Shown here piece after piece: positions 11,139 to 22,500 of a DNA stretch of 64,000 nt (the first letter of the stretch is position 1; every line of letters begins with the position of its first letter). The DNA comes from Siphonodentalium dalli (Eukaryota; Mollusca; Scaphopoda; Gadilida; Siphonodentaliidae): assembly GCA_032622095.1 (NCBI GenBank), contig CP136061.1, positions 84,604,324 to 84,668,323 of the forward strand, written 5' to 3'. Both the position numbers and the translations under genes were made by a program. The notes under the pieces are model-generated. The model did not search any database. It was given only the letters and a program-made list of their open reading frames with translations, and had not been told where the DNA came from.

Positions 11139-13288
11139 TAATGAAAGTGTCAATGACACTGTAGCTCAACTTAGGTAGGGGAATAATTTAATGGTTGACA
11201 GTAAATGGAGGAATAGGAAAGGTGCTATTTGAAATGTCTAACCTGCGCCAAAGGATTTAGTGATGCCAAGAGTAAAATACAAGATGGCTGCTGGTGGCCA
11301 TTTTTTTTGGCCAATTGACCCGAAAAGGACTCGTTCCCATCTACGTATAATTGTTAACATCCATGACAAATTTTATGAAGATCTGACCAAAGCTACGACC
11401 TACAAATTTCATGATGATCAGACGAACAGTACGACCTGTAGACCGCGCCAATGGATTGAATTTTGAAATCCAAGATGGCCGCTGGCAGCCATGTTTTTTG
11501 GCCGAATGACCCCACAATGATTCGTTCCCATCTACATGTCAATGTCAACATTCATGACAAATTTCATAAAGATTAGACCAAAGGTATAACCTGTAGCCCG
11601 TGCCAAAGGATTTAGACATGCAAATAGTAAAATCCAAGATGGCTGCTGGCGGCCATGTTTTTTGGCCGAACGACTCCAAAATCACTCGTTCCCATCTACA
11701 TGTCAGTGTTAACATCCATGACAAATTTAATAAAGATCAGACCAAAGGTATGACCTGTAGCCCACGCCAAAGGATTTAGTCATGCAAAGAGTAAAATGCT
11801 GGTGGCCATGTTTTTTGACCTAATGACCCCAAAACGACTTGTTCCCATCTACATGTCATTGTTATAATTCATGACAAATTTCATGACCATCTGACCAAAG
11901 CTACGACCTGTAGCCCGCACCAAAGGATTTAGTCATACAAAGAGTAAAATCCAAGATGGCTGCTGGCGGCCATGTTTTTTGACCGAATGACCCCAAAACG
12001 ACTCGATTCCATCTACATGTCATTGTTATCATTCATGACAAATTTCATGATGATCAGACGAACAGTACGACCTGTAGCCCGCGCCAATGGATTGAATTTT
12101 GAAATCCAAGATGGCCGCCAGCGGCCATGTTTTTTGGCCGAATGACCCCACAATGATTCGTTCCCATCTACATGTCAATGTCAACGTTCATGACAAATTT
12201 TATAAAGATTAGACCAAAGGCAACGTATAGCCCGCGCCAAAGGATTTAGTCATGCAAAGAGTAAAATCCAAGATGGCTGCTGGCGGCCATGTTTTTTGGC
12301 CGAACGACTCCAAAATGACTCGTTCCCATCTACATGTCAGTGTTAACATCCATGACAAATTTCATAAACTTCCGACCAACACAACGACCTGTAGCCCGCG
12401 CCAAAGGATTTAGTCATGCAAAGAGTAAAATCCAAGATGGCTGCTGGCGGCCATGTTTTTTGGCCGAACGACACCAAAATCACTCGTTCCCATCTACATG
12501 TCATTATCAACATCAATGACAAATTTCATGATGATCAGGCGAACAGTACGATCTGTAGCCCGCGCCAATGGATTGAATCTTGAAATCCAAGATGGCTGCC
12601 AGCGGCCATGTTTTTTGGCCGAATGACCCCCAAATGACTCGTTCCCATCTACATGTCAATGTCAACATTCATGACAAATTTCATAAAGATCAGACCAAAG
12701 GTACGACCTGTTGCCCGGGCCAAAGGATTTAGTCATGCAAAGAGTAAAATCCAAGATGGCTGCTGGCGGCCATGTTTTTCGGCCGAACGACCCCAAAATC
12801 ACTCGTTCCGATCTACATGTCATTGTTAACATCCATGACAAATTTCATGATGTTCCGATCGAAGCTACGACCTGTAGCCCGCGCCAAAGGATTTAGTCAT
12901 GCAAAGAGTAAAATCCAAGATGGCTGCTGGCAGCCATGTTTATTGGCCAAACAACCCCAAAATCACTCGTTCCCATCTACATGTCATTATTAACATCAAT
13001 GACAAATTTCATGATGATCAGATGAACAGTACGACCTGTAGGCCGCGCCAATGGATTGAATCTTGAAATCCAAGATGGCTGCCAGCGGCCATGTTTTTTG
13101 GCCAAATGACCCCAAAATGACTCGTTCCCATCTACATGTCAATGTCAACATTCATGACAAATTTCATGAAGATCAGACCAAAGGTACAACCTGTAGCCCG
13201 CGCCAAAGGAAATTGTTGATGGAACCACGGACGACGGACGCCAAACCATGGCAATAGCTCAAACTTACAAAAGTAAGTTGAGCTAAAA
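11139..13288 (+). mobile_element. Pearl-like tandem-core element, family B, complete
   Basis: It starts with the hairpin AGTGTC-AAT-GACACT and AGCTCAACTT, and ends with AAGTTGAGCT (inverted). About twelve ~160-bp units carry AAATCCAAGATGGCTGC, GGCCATGTTTTTTGGCC and GACTCGTTCCCATCTACATG. Two unit subtypes occur, one with GGATTTAGTCATGCAAAGAG and one with GGATTGAATTTTG. A short GGACGACGGACG run precedes the 3' end. The short ORFs in the units are repeat artefacts. Confidence 0.85.
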
Positions 13289-13302
13289 ATGGTGCCGCGC
13301 AT

Positions 13303-13733
13303 TTGAATGAGGTCCCCAGGGGGTGAATTTAGTGATGCTACAATGCACAGCAGGCTAGCATCACAAAATTCATCCTCTGGGGACCTCATTCTGCAAGGCC
13401 TTATCTGCTATGGGAGACCTAAACTCAGATTTAAGTTCCCAGATGGTGAAGTGCACCCATTGGGCACCTCGATTATGCAATGTGTCGTCTGCCAATTTGG
13501 GGATATAGAGAAAATAAACTAAAAAAGAAACTTCTAAAGTACTTTCTGAAGAAGTTTCTAAAGAAACTAAAAAAACTTAATTAATTTGACAACAAAGATT
13601 CTTTCCAGAGAAGGTGATGCCTAAGCAGAAAGAGGTCCCGAGAGGGTGAACTTAGTGATGCTAGCCTGGGGTAGCTTCACTAAATTCACCCTCAGGGGAC
13701 CTCATTCTGCAAATATCTAGCACCATTTTGAGC
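13303..13733. mobile_element. Two-hairpin MITE (family e), left end worn
   Basis: Two hairpins with stem AATGAGGTCCCC...GGGGACCTCATT at 13307-13396 and 13629-13712 flank a middle section containing CCAATTTGGGGATATAGAG and AAGTTCCCAGATGG. The outer inverted end is recognisable only on the right. Confidence 0.75.
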
Positions 13734-14145
13734 CTACTTCTGCCTGACATTTTCAAAAGTGTGCCTGACAAAAGCGTGCCTGACAAAATTGTTAACTTTG
13801 AGAACAAATTTTAATTTCCATCATTGGCCAATATGGTGAAAAAAATTGAATTCATTTTTTTTTTGGTTGAAGCTTAGCGGCAAGGCAATAAACTTATTTT
13901 GCCGCTAGTGACAGAATAGTATTCAGGGGTACGTATGGCTACTGGTGCTAGTGACAGCATAAGATCATCGGATAATTTATATAGCCTGTTTGGTTATTTT
14001 GCCGCAAAAGGGAAATGTCCTGCATATTCGACCTAGAGTAAGACAATTTTCAATAAATCAATCAGGTAGGACGGTCAAAAGTAACTAATTAGTAAGGTTA
14101 ATCCATGATTTGGAGAGGAAGTACACACATGTATCTTAATTTACC
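13734..14145. other. No gene; spacer
   Basis: Contains a short three-fold GTGCCTGACAAAA repeat (13740-13800) and AT-rich sequence. Confidence 0.4.
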
Positions 14146-14361
14146 TTAACCCTTTCAGTGCCAAGTCCGATTTTTGTATCAACCCATATTTCCTTGATCA
14201 TTTTTCAAATTTATTGATTATAATAATTGTGATACATTGATGGAAAGAGCTCTTAGAGCTCTTTCCATCAATGTATCACATTATTATAATCAATAAATTA
14301 GAAAAATGATCAAGGAAATATGGGTTGATACAAAAATCGGACTTGGCACTGAAAGGGTTAA
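14146..14361. mobile_element. Near-perfect 216-bp foldback MITE on TTAA (family c)
   Basis: TTAA-CCCTTTCAGTGCCAAG runs inward ~100 bp to AAAGAGCTCTTAGAGCTCTTT and is then repeated in inverse almost without mismatch back to GGG-TTAA. CCC/GGG ends on TTAA suggest a piggyBac-type MITE. The same outer ends occur at 18511-18989 and 31563-31846. Confidence 0.9.
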
Positions 14362-14451
14362 ATTACATAGTACACACAAATAAAAATTACACCAAATGTC
14401 GAAAAAAAGTTAAAATCCAAAGGCCCATGCATGAGTGCATAGGGTACGTTG

Positions 14452-14894
14452 CAAGCCTGGTTTAGTGTGTTTCTTTCATTTGCAGAATGAGGTCCCCAGA
14501 GGGTGAATTTAGTGATGCTAGCATCACCAAATTTACCTTCTGGGAACCTCATTCTGCATGGCCTCATCTGCTATGGGAGACATAGACTCAGATTGAAGTT
14601 CCCCAATAGTGAATATTGCGAAGTACACCCATTGGGAACCTCAATTTTGCAATGTGTTGTCTGCCAATTTGGGGATATAGAGAAACTAAACTAAAAAAGA
14701 AATAGAATCTATGTGAAGAAGTTTCTATTGAAATTTGATAAGGAAGAAACTTTCCAGAGAAAATGAGGCCTAAGCAGAATGAAGTCCCAGTGAGCAAACT
14801 TGGTGACACTAGCCCGCTATTAGAGATAGCGTCAATAAATTCACCGTCTGGGGACCTCATTCTGCAAATGACAGGCACACTAAACTCAGGCTTG
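14452..14894. mobile_element. Two-hairpin MITE (family e), complete
   Basis: Outer inverted ends CAAGCCTGGTTTAGTGTG and CACACTAAACTCAGGCTTG. Hairpins with AATGAGGTCCCC stems lie at 14483-14557 and 14777-14867. The middle holds CCAATTTGGGGATATAGAG, as in the other copies. Confidence 0.85.
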
Positions 14895-15027
14895 TAGTGT
14901 TCAGGATAATCAGTGCGATTATGTCATTACAAAGCGCCTAGCTTTTGTATTGTCTAATTATAATCGCTCTTTCATTAAAAAACTGCAACAATGTAAAAAG
15001 AACCACAAAAACACAAAGCCATCTGGA

Positions 15028-15205
15028 TGTATAAAGTCATATGCAATAACAATGTTGTGTGTAAGCACCGTGTGTAATAACAACACTGCAATAACAGCGC
15101 CATGTGCTATAACAAGCACCGTGTGTAATAACAAAACACTGCAATAACAGCGCCATGTGCTATAACAGCACCATGTGTAATAACAACGATGTGTGCAATA
15201 ATGAC
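15028..15205. repeat. Degenerate tandem repeat (GTGTGTAATAACA / GCCATGTGCTATAACA)
   Basis: Alternating copies of GTGTGTAATAACAA and CAATAACAGCGCCATGTG make a ~60-bp higher-order repeat. Confidence 0.75.
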
Positions 15206-15217
15206 TATTTAGATATA

Positions 15218-15573
15218 TGTGACCCGCCATATCAAATTCAGTTGTAAGTCGGGATTTTTTTTACCCTGTGCCAATACATTCTCTTATATATGAGAGTCGA
15301 CCATAGGTCGCCGCGCATATATAAGAGAATGCATTGGCCTAACAATTTTTTATCATTTTTAAAAAATAAATGTTTCTTACAATTTTTAGGACGTAAAATA
15401 AAAAACATCCATTACCCTGCAGGGAGCCCCACACATATATAGAAGAGTGTCGTCTGCTCATGTTTGTCTGGGGCTCTGTATGGGTGAAATTATAAAATTG
15501 TTAAAGAATACAAGAATTGTTTTTTTAAATTGTAAAAAATTGTTAGGCCAATGCATTCTCTTATATATGCGAG
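15218..15573. mobile_element. Family d TIR element, right end truncated
   Basis: Begins TA-TGTGACCCGCCATATC and carries the left hairpin module and the GGGGCTC centre. It stops after half of the right hairpin (GCGAGTC). Confidence 0.8.
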
Positions 15574-15615
15574 TCTCCCACATCATTTAGGTTCATTTTG
15601 AAGAACAAATTACAG

Positions 15616-16240
15616 ATCAAGTCTGAGTTTAGTGTGCCTGTCCTTTGCAGAATGAGGTCCCCAGAGGGTGAATTTAGTGACACTATCCCACATAGCGGGC
15701 TAGCATCACTAAATTCACCATCTGGGGACCTCATTCTGCTCAGGCCTCATTTTCTGTGTAAAGTTTCTTTATTATCAAATTTCTATAAAAACGTTTTCAC
15801 ATAGATTCTATTTCTTTTTTACTTTAGTTTCTCTATATCCCCAAATTGGCAGACGACACATTGCATAATCGAGGTTCCCAATGGGTGTACATCAAAATAT
15901 TCACCATCTGGGAACTTCAATCTGGGTCTATGTTTCCCATAGCAGATGAGGCCATGAAGAATGAGGTCCCAGGAGGGTGAATTTGATGATGCTAGCCAGT
16001 TGTGTGGCAGGTTCCGGTACCGGTACCAGTACCTATTGACAACCCTGGTCCCCAGAGGGTGAATTTAGTGATGCTACCCCGCATAGTGGGCTAGCATCAC
16101 CAAATTCACCCTCTGGGGACCTCATTCTGCTGAGGTGTAAGCAGAATGAGGTCCCCAGAGAGTGAATTTGGGCTAGTATCACTAAATTCACCCTCTGGGG
16201 ACCTCATTCTGCAAATGACAGGCACACTAAACTCAGTTTG
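15616..16240. mobile_element. Two-hairpin MITE (family e) enlarged by extra hairpins
   Basis: Outer ends GTCTGAGTTTAGTGTGCCTG and the inverse at 16216-16240. It has AATGAGGTCCCC hairpins at both ends plus an interposed third and fourth partial hairpin around 15957-16130, and a GGTACCGGTACC tract near 16018. It looks like one element inserted into, or recombined with, another. Confidence 0.7.
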
Positions 16241-16614
16241 CTCACATGTGCTTGTGTTTGTGTATGAACATACTTGAGTTAACTATTGTATGTGTGAATT
16301 ATTGCTTATGGATCTGTAGCGTTTCGATTAAATATGCATTGAACGGACGTATGCTTCCATCTCAGTCTTAGTAAACATAAACTCAGATTCATACGGAGTC
16401 TATCGTATTCCCGCCAACTTTTCATTTCTCGGAAGTCTTGCAGTATTCCCCCGAATTACGTCACAATGCGCTACGTTAATCATTTCGATTGGACTCCTTT
16501 ATCTTGGTGCTGCTAATAGTTATTTCTGATTGGCGCTACCGACGTGGAATCCCAAGGTTGAGAAATGAAAACTCTGAAAAAAGGTCATCAGACCCACTAT
16601 ATTATATGAAGGTA
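16241..16614. other. No gene; spacer
   Basis: Unique sequence without recognised features. Confidence 0.4.
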
Positions 16615-16828
16615 CAATAATGCTCTAAATAATCGACCCCTTTAACCACAGCAGAATTATGGGTAAATTTTCAGGATTTAGTCGGAAATATAGCTTGTTG
16701 CCATTCATTGGAAAGCTCTCAGTGAGAGCTTTCCGATGAATGGCAACAAGCCATATTTCCGACTAAATCCTGAAAAGTTACCCATAATACTGCTGTGGTT
16801 AAGGAGTCGATTATTTAGAGCATTACTG
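16615..16828. mobile_element. Tc1/mariner-like foldback MITE, copy 2
   Basis: Same as 3571-3783: CTCTAAATAATCGACYCCTT ends and a perfect central hairpin at GAGAGCTTTCCGATGAATGG. The right flanking TA has become CA. Confidence 0.8.
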
Positions 16829-16930
16829 CAAGTAGTTTACTCCAGACTGCTTCCAGCTGTTCTTTTCATCTTCCCGACAAGTCTCGAGCTGTTGAAGGTG
16901 ATAAACAGGCACACACACATCAGTTATGAT

Positions 16931-17172
16931 CAAGCCTTGAAATAGGGTGTCTGTCATTTGCAGAATGAGGTCCCCAGAGGGTGAATTTAGTGATGCTACC
17001 CCCGCATAGTGGGCTAGCATCACCAAATTCACCCTCTGGGGACCTCATTCTGCTTACTCCTCAGCAGAATGAGGTCCCCAGAGGGTGAATTTGGTGATGC
17101 TAGCCCGCTATGCACTAAATTCACCCTCTGGGGACCTCATTCTGCAAATGACAGACACCCTATTTCAAGGCT
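16931..17172. mobile_element. Family e MITE, short form (no middle section)
   Basis: Outer ends CAAGCCTTGAAATAGGGTG and the inverse. Two AATGAGGTCCCC hairpins sit back to back (16962-17052 and 17064-17145), separated by only ~10 bp. Confidence 0.8.
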
Positions 17173-17316
17173 TAGTTTTTGAATTGTCTCATGATTCATT
17201 GATTATTTTATACCCCAGAATCTATATAAAACTAGCTACTATCTTCCAACACTTTCTATACCAAAGCAGCATTGTTCAGATAATAACTTCAACAAATGAC
17301 AGTTTGTTGAACTTAT

Positions 17317-18425
17317 TGTAACGGAGTTACGTTTTCTAATTTGGGATTTTCTCAGGCGAAATTCGTGCTACTTTCGTTTTCGTAAATATTCTCTTTCTTT
17401 TCCAAAACCACCCACTTTATTGGGCTTAATTCACGTAATTACCAATTCTCTCATATTAACTCCTTTACATTACTTCGATTCATTGCTATTTCAATTGCTA
17501 TTGATTATATGTTTCAATGTAATTCATATTTATCCATGCGTAAATTCAGTGTTTGTTCCGCTAGGCAGCCATTTTCCTTGTTTACTGTACGCACATGGAT
17601 GCAACGAGGTACGCCTACGTCATACTTCGTTGTCAAGCTATGACGTGTGCAGTAGTCCCAACGGCAGTCAGCAACTCTCTGAGACTCCGGGCTCGCCGGT
17701 GACCCCTTGGGTCACGTACGACCCCCTAGTCCGTTGGTTGTCAGGCTGTTGACCCCATAGGTGGTCACTGGGTATAAAAGGACCCGCCCAACCGTCAAGG
17801 GGTCACTTTTTGAAACAGACCACTCTCTGGCGCATAACCCGTATACAGCCTTTGTCGACACTTAGTGCACAATTTAGGCGCTTATCGTTACCGGAATAGG
17901 AACTTTGATGACTATGTTGGCCATTCACGTCTCATGACGTAATTCTACGTTGGCCGAACTAATTAGTCTTACCTGACGCTTCGATTTACAGCATTTTAGT
18001 CTTACCTGGGACTTCGACTTCGGCATTTTGGCACGGTGTTTACGCTACAGTGGCATTTAGTCACCACCTGTACAGGCGGTGCGTTTTACTTACTTGGGAA
18101 TTAATCGACAGTCATCCCTTTGCTAGCTGACGTCTATTGGGATTCCCAACTTCGGAATTTAACCCATTTTAGGCCAGATTCTGGACTCTCCCTGTTAACA
18201 TAGCTTTGGGCTGCTGTACTTATGCATGGGAATACAACCACTGAATCGGCGCATTATAGACTATATGCTTGCATGTTGAATACAATGATATTCTTCAATT
18301 AAATAATTATTTTATACGCTATTCTTATTATTCAACGTATAATCCTGTGATGATTGTAGGAATTGACCACTCTACCACACATGTATTTCGGGTTTGAACA
18401 CTAAACCCGACCCTACAACATTACA
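17317..18425 (+). mobile_element. Solo LTR of a Ty3/Gypsy-type retrotransposon
   Basis: Starts TGTAACGGAG and ends CAACATTACA, so the terminal TGTAA/TTACA are inverted, as in LTRs. The 4-bp TTAT occurs immediately before (17313-17316) and after (18426-18429). A TATA box (17773-17780) fits an LTR promoter. No gag/pol ORF adjoins it, so the 1109-bp unit looks like a solo LTR left by recombination. Ty3/Gypsy is inferred from the TGTAACG start and the short target duplication, not from coding sequence. Confidence 0.65.
17773..17780 (+). promoter_or_regulatory. TATA box of the solo LTR
   Basis: GGTATAAAAGGACC lies in a locally GC-rich stretch, with direct GGGTCAC/GGTCACT motifs on both sides. The expected transcription start would fall near 17805-17815. 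Confidence 0.5.
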
Positions 18426-18510
18426 TTATTATCTAAACATTTCGCTCAATAAATGGGGCTTATTCTGTACTTTTAAATTTTTGTATTTATCTGTCGTCTA
18501 TTTCATCACC

Positions 18511-18989
18511 TTAACCCTTTCAGTGCCAGGTTCGATTTTAGTATCAACCCATATAACCTGTGCCAATACATTCTCTTATATATGCGAGTCGACCATAGGT
18601 CGCCTCGCATATATAAGAGAATGCATTGGCCTAATAATTTTTCATCATTTGTTATTATTTTTTACAATTTTAATAATTGTTTCTCATATTCTTTAACAGA
18701 CGTATTTTGTAGGTTTAGTGCCAGGGAATCTTACATTTTTCATGGGCATCAAAATTATTACTATGAATACTTGGTGATAGTTTTGAGTTATAACATGCCC
18801 CTAAGGTTTTAACCAGTTTGTTTTTAAATTCGCTATGGCATGTTTAAGCATACCCAACAAAAATTCAACAACAAAAAAACAAACAAAATCGAAAATAAAA
18901 AACAAACAAATTTGTTATTTTTTTTTTAGGGATTTTACAGACTGTAAATTAGGGCCGATGAGATCGGCCCCTGGCACTGAAAGGGTTAA
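18511..18989. mobile_element. Family c TTAA MITE carrying the hairpin module
   Basis: Outer ends TTAA-CCCTTTCAGTGCCAG and CTGGCACTGAAAGGG-TTAA match the 216-bp foldback at 14146. Inside the left end is the GCCAATGCATTCTC-type hairpin module (18558-18631) otherwise found in families b and d. Confidence 0.8.
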
Positions 18990-19262
18990 ATCCCTCCAAC
19001 AAAAAATGGACCATTCTGATGTACACTGTTTGACTGACTGGGAGAATCCAATTAGTATATAAAGGGTTAATTTGGCTGTCCAAAATGTCCATAGTCTTGA
19101 GTTGAAGGTGACAGACGGAAACATGATCGGTTTACAATCAGACTGTTTTGTTGATTGAAGTGGGTGCTATTAGAACTCCGGAAACTCATCCCTCTTCCCG
19201 CTACATTTTTCGGCTCCCCGAAATGTGAGATACACTATTTCAATGCTTGCATGGTACACACA
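18990..19262 (-). other. 3' flank / probable 3' UTR of TPRA1
   Basis: Follows the TPRA1 stop codon. A ~45-bp block at 19115-19160 (ATCAGACTGTTTTGTTGAT) is a diverged copy of coding sequence in exon 10 (19325-19370). No AATAAA on the minus strand was found close by. Confidence 0.4.
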
Positions 19263-19509
19263 TCACATGGGTATTTGGAAATAGTGATCGCTGTTTAGAC
19301 TGTCAGACACATTTCCGTCGTTCACTGATCGGTTTATGATCAGACTGTTTTGTTGATCGAAGTGTGTACTGTTATAACTGCCTGTATTTTGCGAGTCATC
19401 AAGTTCAGTTTTTCCGTACGGCGTCTGATATGGCATGCTGACAGTGTCCTCTTCTGGCAACTCATCTGTCTGATGCTTATACGAGAACAAAATACTTGGC
19501 TGCGATTTC
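19263..19509 (-). CDS. TPRA1: TPRA1 exon 10 (C-terminal cytoplasmic tail)
   Basis: Acceptor GTGTTTCAG|G; encodes [16 protein letters not shown]..., a serine/asparagine-rich tail with SYNSTHFD, ending at TGA (19263-19265). Vertebrate TPRA1 has PKILFSYKCQVDE and SYSSTQFD at the same place. Confidence 0.92.
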
Positions 19510-22500
19510 CTGAAACACAGAAGGAGAAATTATGTTTACCTGAATTTACTGTGTCTGACATTTGCAGAATGAGGTCCCCAGAGGGTGAATTTAGCGTCTA
19601 TCCTGTACAGTGGGCTAACATCACCAAATTCACCATCTGAGCACCTCATTCTGCTTAGGCACATCTTCTGGGAAGTCTCTATAGTCTCAAATTAACGTTG
19701 TTTTTAGTTGCTTTTTCCCTTCTGTTCAGTTTCTATATCCTCTAATTTGGTGATGCTATCCCACTGTGCGGAATAGCATAACTAAATTCACCCTCTGGGG
19801 ATCTCATTCTGCAAAGGTGAGACACATTAATTTCAGGCTTAATACTATATGGTAGATTTTTATCACAGCTGCATGTTATATGTTATTAAATTGGTTTCAC
19901 CTTACCTGAAGAAATCTCTAAGAAATGTACCATACACCAAATGGTCAAAGAGGGTGAAATAGATTAAATTACCTGAAGAAATCTCAAAGAAATGTACCGT
20001 ACACCAACGGGTCAAACAGCATGAAATAGATTAAATTACCTGAAAAAATCTCTAAGAAATGTACCGTACACCAACGGGTCAAACAGCATGAAATAGATTA
20101 AATTACCTGAAGAAATCTCTAAGAAATGTACCGTACACCAAATGGTCAAACAGCGTGAAATAGATTAAATTAACTGAAGAAACTATCAGAAATGTACCGT
20201 ACACCAAATGGTTAAAGAGGGTGATATAGATTAAATTAACTGAAGAAATCTCTAAGAAATGTACCGTACACCAAAGGGTCAAACAGCATGAAATAGATTA
20301 AATTACCTGAAGAAATCTATCAGAAATGTATCGTACACCAACGGGTCAAACAGCGTGAAATAGATTAAATTAACTGAAGAAATCTCTAAGAAATGTACCG
20401 TACACCAAATGGTCAAACAGCGTGAAATAGATTAAATTACCTGAAGAAATCTATCAGAAATGTACCGTACACCAAAGGGTCAAACAGAGTGAAATAGATT
20501 AAATTAACTGAAGAAATCTCTAAGAAATGTACCGTACACCAAATGGTCAAACAGCGTGAAATAGATTAAATTAACTGAAGAAATCTCTAAGAAATGTATC
20601 ATACACCAAATGGTTAAAGAGGGTGAAATAGATTAAATTACCTGAAGAAATCTCTAAGAAATGTACCGTACACCAACGGGTCAAACAGTGTGAAATAGAT
20701 GTAAGTTGTTACATCAACCATACTGAAAAAAGAAGAAAGTAATAATTTTAGTTCTTCACTAAATAGATTTAGGCAGGTAGACCACAAACAAAGAATTTAT
20801 TTTTTAATTTTAAAACTAAATAATTTTAATTCACATGTCAGTAAACATTAAGTTTAAATAATAAAATAACAGATTCCCATTACAGTGCACAACCCTAACC
20901 CCTAACACTAATCCTAAACCTATTGACCAAAAAATGTAGGAATAAAAGCTCGGACAAAATTAGGCATGTTGCGAAACTTTTCAAAGACGAAAAAGGGATA
21001 ACTCCACCAAATAATGTCCAACAGACATCATAATCGCAGGTGCACAGGTTCCTATGGTGGTTAATGTCTGTGCCAAGTGTCACGGAAAATGATTAAAAAA
21101 CGACTGAGAAAAACACCGGACATTTTTGTCCGCAGATGGACAAGCTGATTCCAGTATGGTTATTGTTATAACAATAACCATCTCAAAGACAAATAGGATC
21201 CGGCCTTTGTTGAAATGCTGGTGTTTGTTTATACACATTCCTGGCAATTTCTATATCTCACAATTACAAATAACAAAAGTTATAATTGTCTCAAACTGCA
21301 CATGCCTTCCTTGGGTCTGCACGTATATTAAATTTTATCAGGATTTCCATCCTGCAGGTTTATTTGGCTCCACACGTTTATTTGGAAACAGTAGAGTATG
21401 CGATGTGGGTACTAACCAATGTCCGTCTTTCTCATTAAAGTAAATAAATGCGCTCCCGACGGCCTGCACAAGATTCAGCAACGACAACAGTAAGGCATAG
21501 TAGTAAAAGGCTTTCTTCGCTGAAAGAATAAAGAGTAGAACATTAATCATAGACTCAATCACAAGAATAAAGAGTAGAACATTAATCATAGACTCAATCA
21601 CAAGAATAAAGAGTAGAACATTAATCATAGACTCAATCACAAGAATAAAGAGTAGAACATTAATCATAGACTCAATCACAAGAATAAAGAGAACATTAAT
21701 CATAGACTCAATCACAAGAATAAAGAGTAGAACATTAATCATAGACTCAATCACAAGAATAAAGAGAACATTAATCATAGACTCAATCACAAGAATAAAG
21801 AGTAGAACATTAATCATAGACTCAATCACAAGAATAAAGAGTAGAACATTAATCATAGACTCAATCACAAGAATAAAGAGTAGGACATTAATCATAGACT
21901 CAATCACAAGAATAAAGAGTAGAACATTAATCATAGACTCAATCACAAGAATAAAGAGTAGAACATTAATCATAGACTCAATCACAAGAATAAAGAGTAG
22001 AACATTAATCATAGACTCAATCACAAGAATAAAGAGAACATTAATCATAGACTCAATCACAAGAATAAAGAGTAGAACATTAATCATAGACTCAATCACA
22101 AGAATAAAGAGTAGAACATTTATCATAGACTCAATCACAAGAATAAAGAGTAGAACATTAATCATAGACTCAATCACAAGAATAAAGAGAACATTAATCA
22201 TAGACTCAATCACAAGAATAAAGAGTAGAACATTAATCATAGACTCAATCACAAGAATAAAGAGAACATTAATCATAGACTCAATCACAAGAATAAAGAG
22301 TAGAACATTAATCATAGACTCAATCACAAGAATAAAGAGTAGAACATTAATCATAGACTCAATCACAAGAATAAAGAGAACATTAATCATAGACTCAATC
22401 ACAAGAATAAAGAGTAGAACATTAATCATAGACTCAATCACAAGAATAAAGAGTAGAACATTAATCATAGACTCAATCACAAGAATAAAGAGTAGAACAT

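Noticed and set aside
13132-13389. Short ORFs in pearl-like B units and AATGAGGTCCCC hairpins
   Set aside because: The same peptides recur at every repeat copy on both strands and follow the repeat, not a gene.
17420-17752. 110-codon ORF inside the LTR
   Set aside because: Lies in the promoter region of a solo LTR; no gag-like or other motif.
20885-20925. Telomere-like CCCTAACCCCTAACAC
   Set aside because: Only a few irregular copies within an intron; no (TTAGGG)n array.
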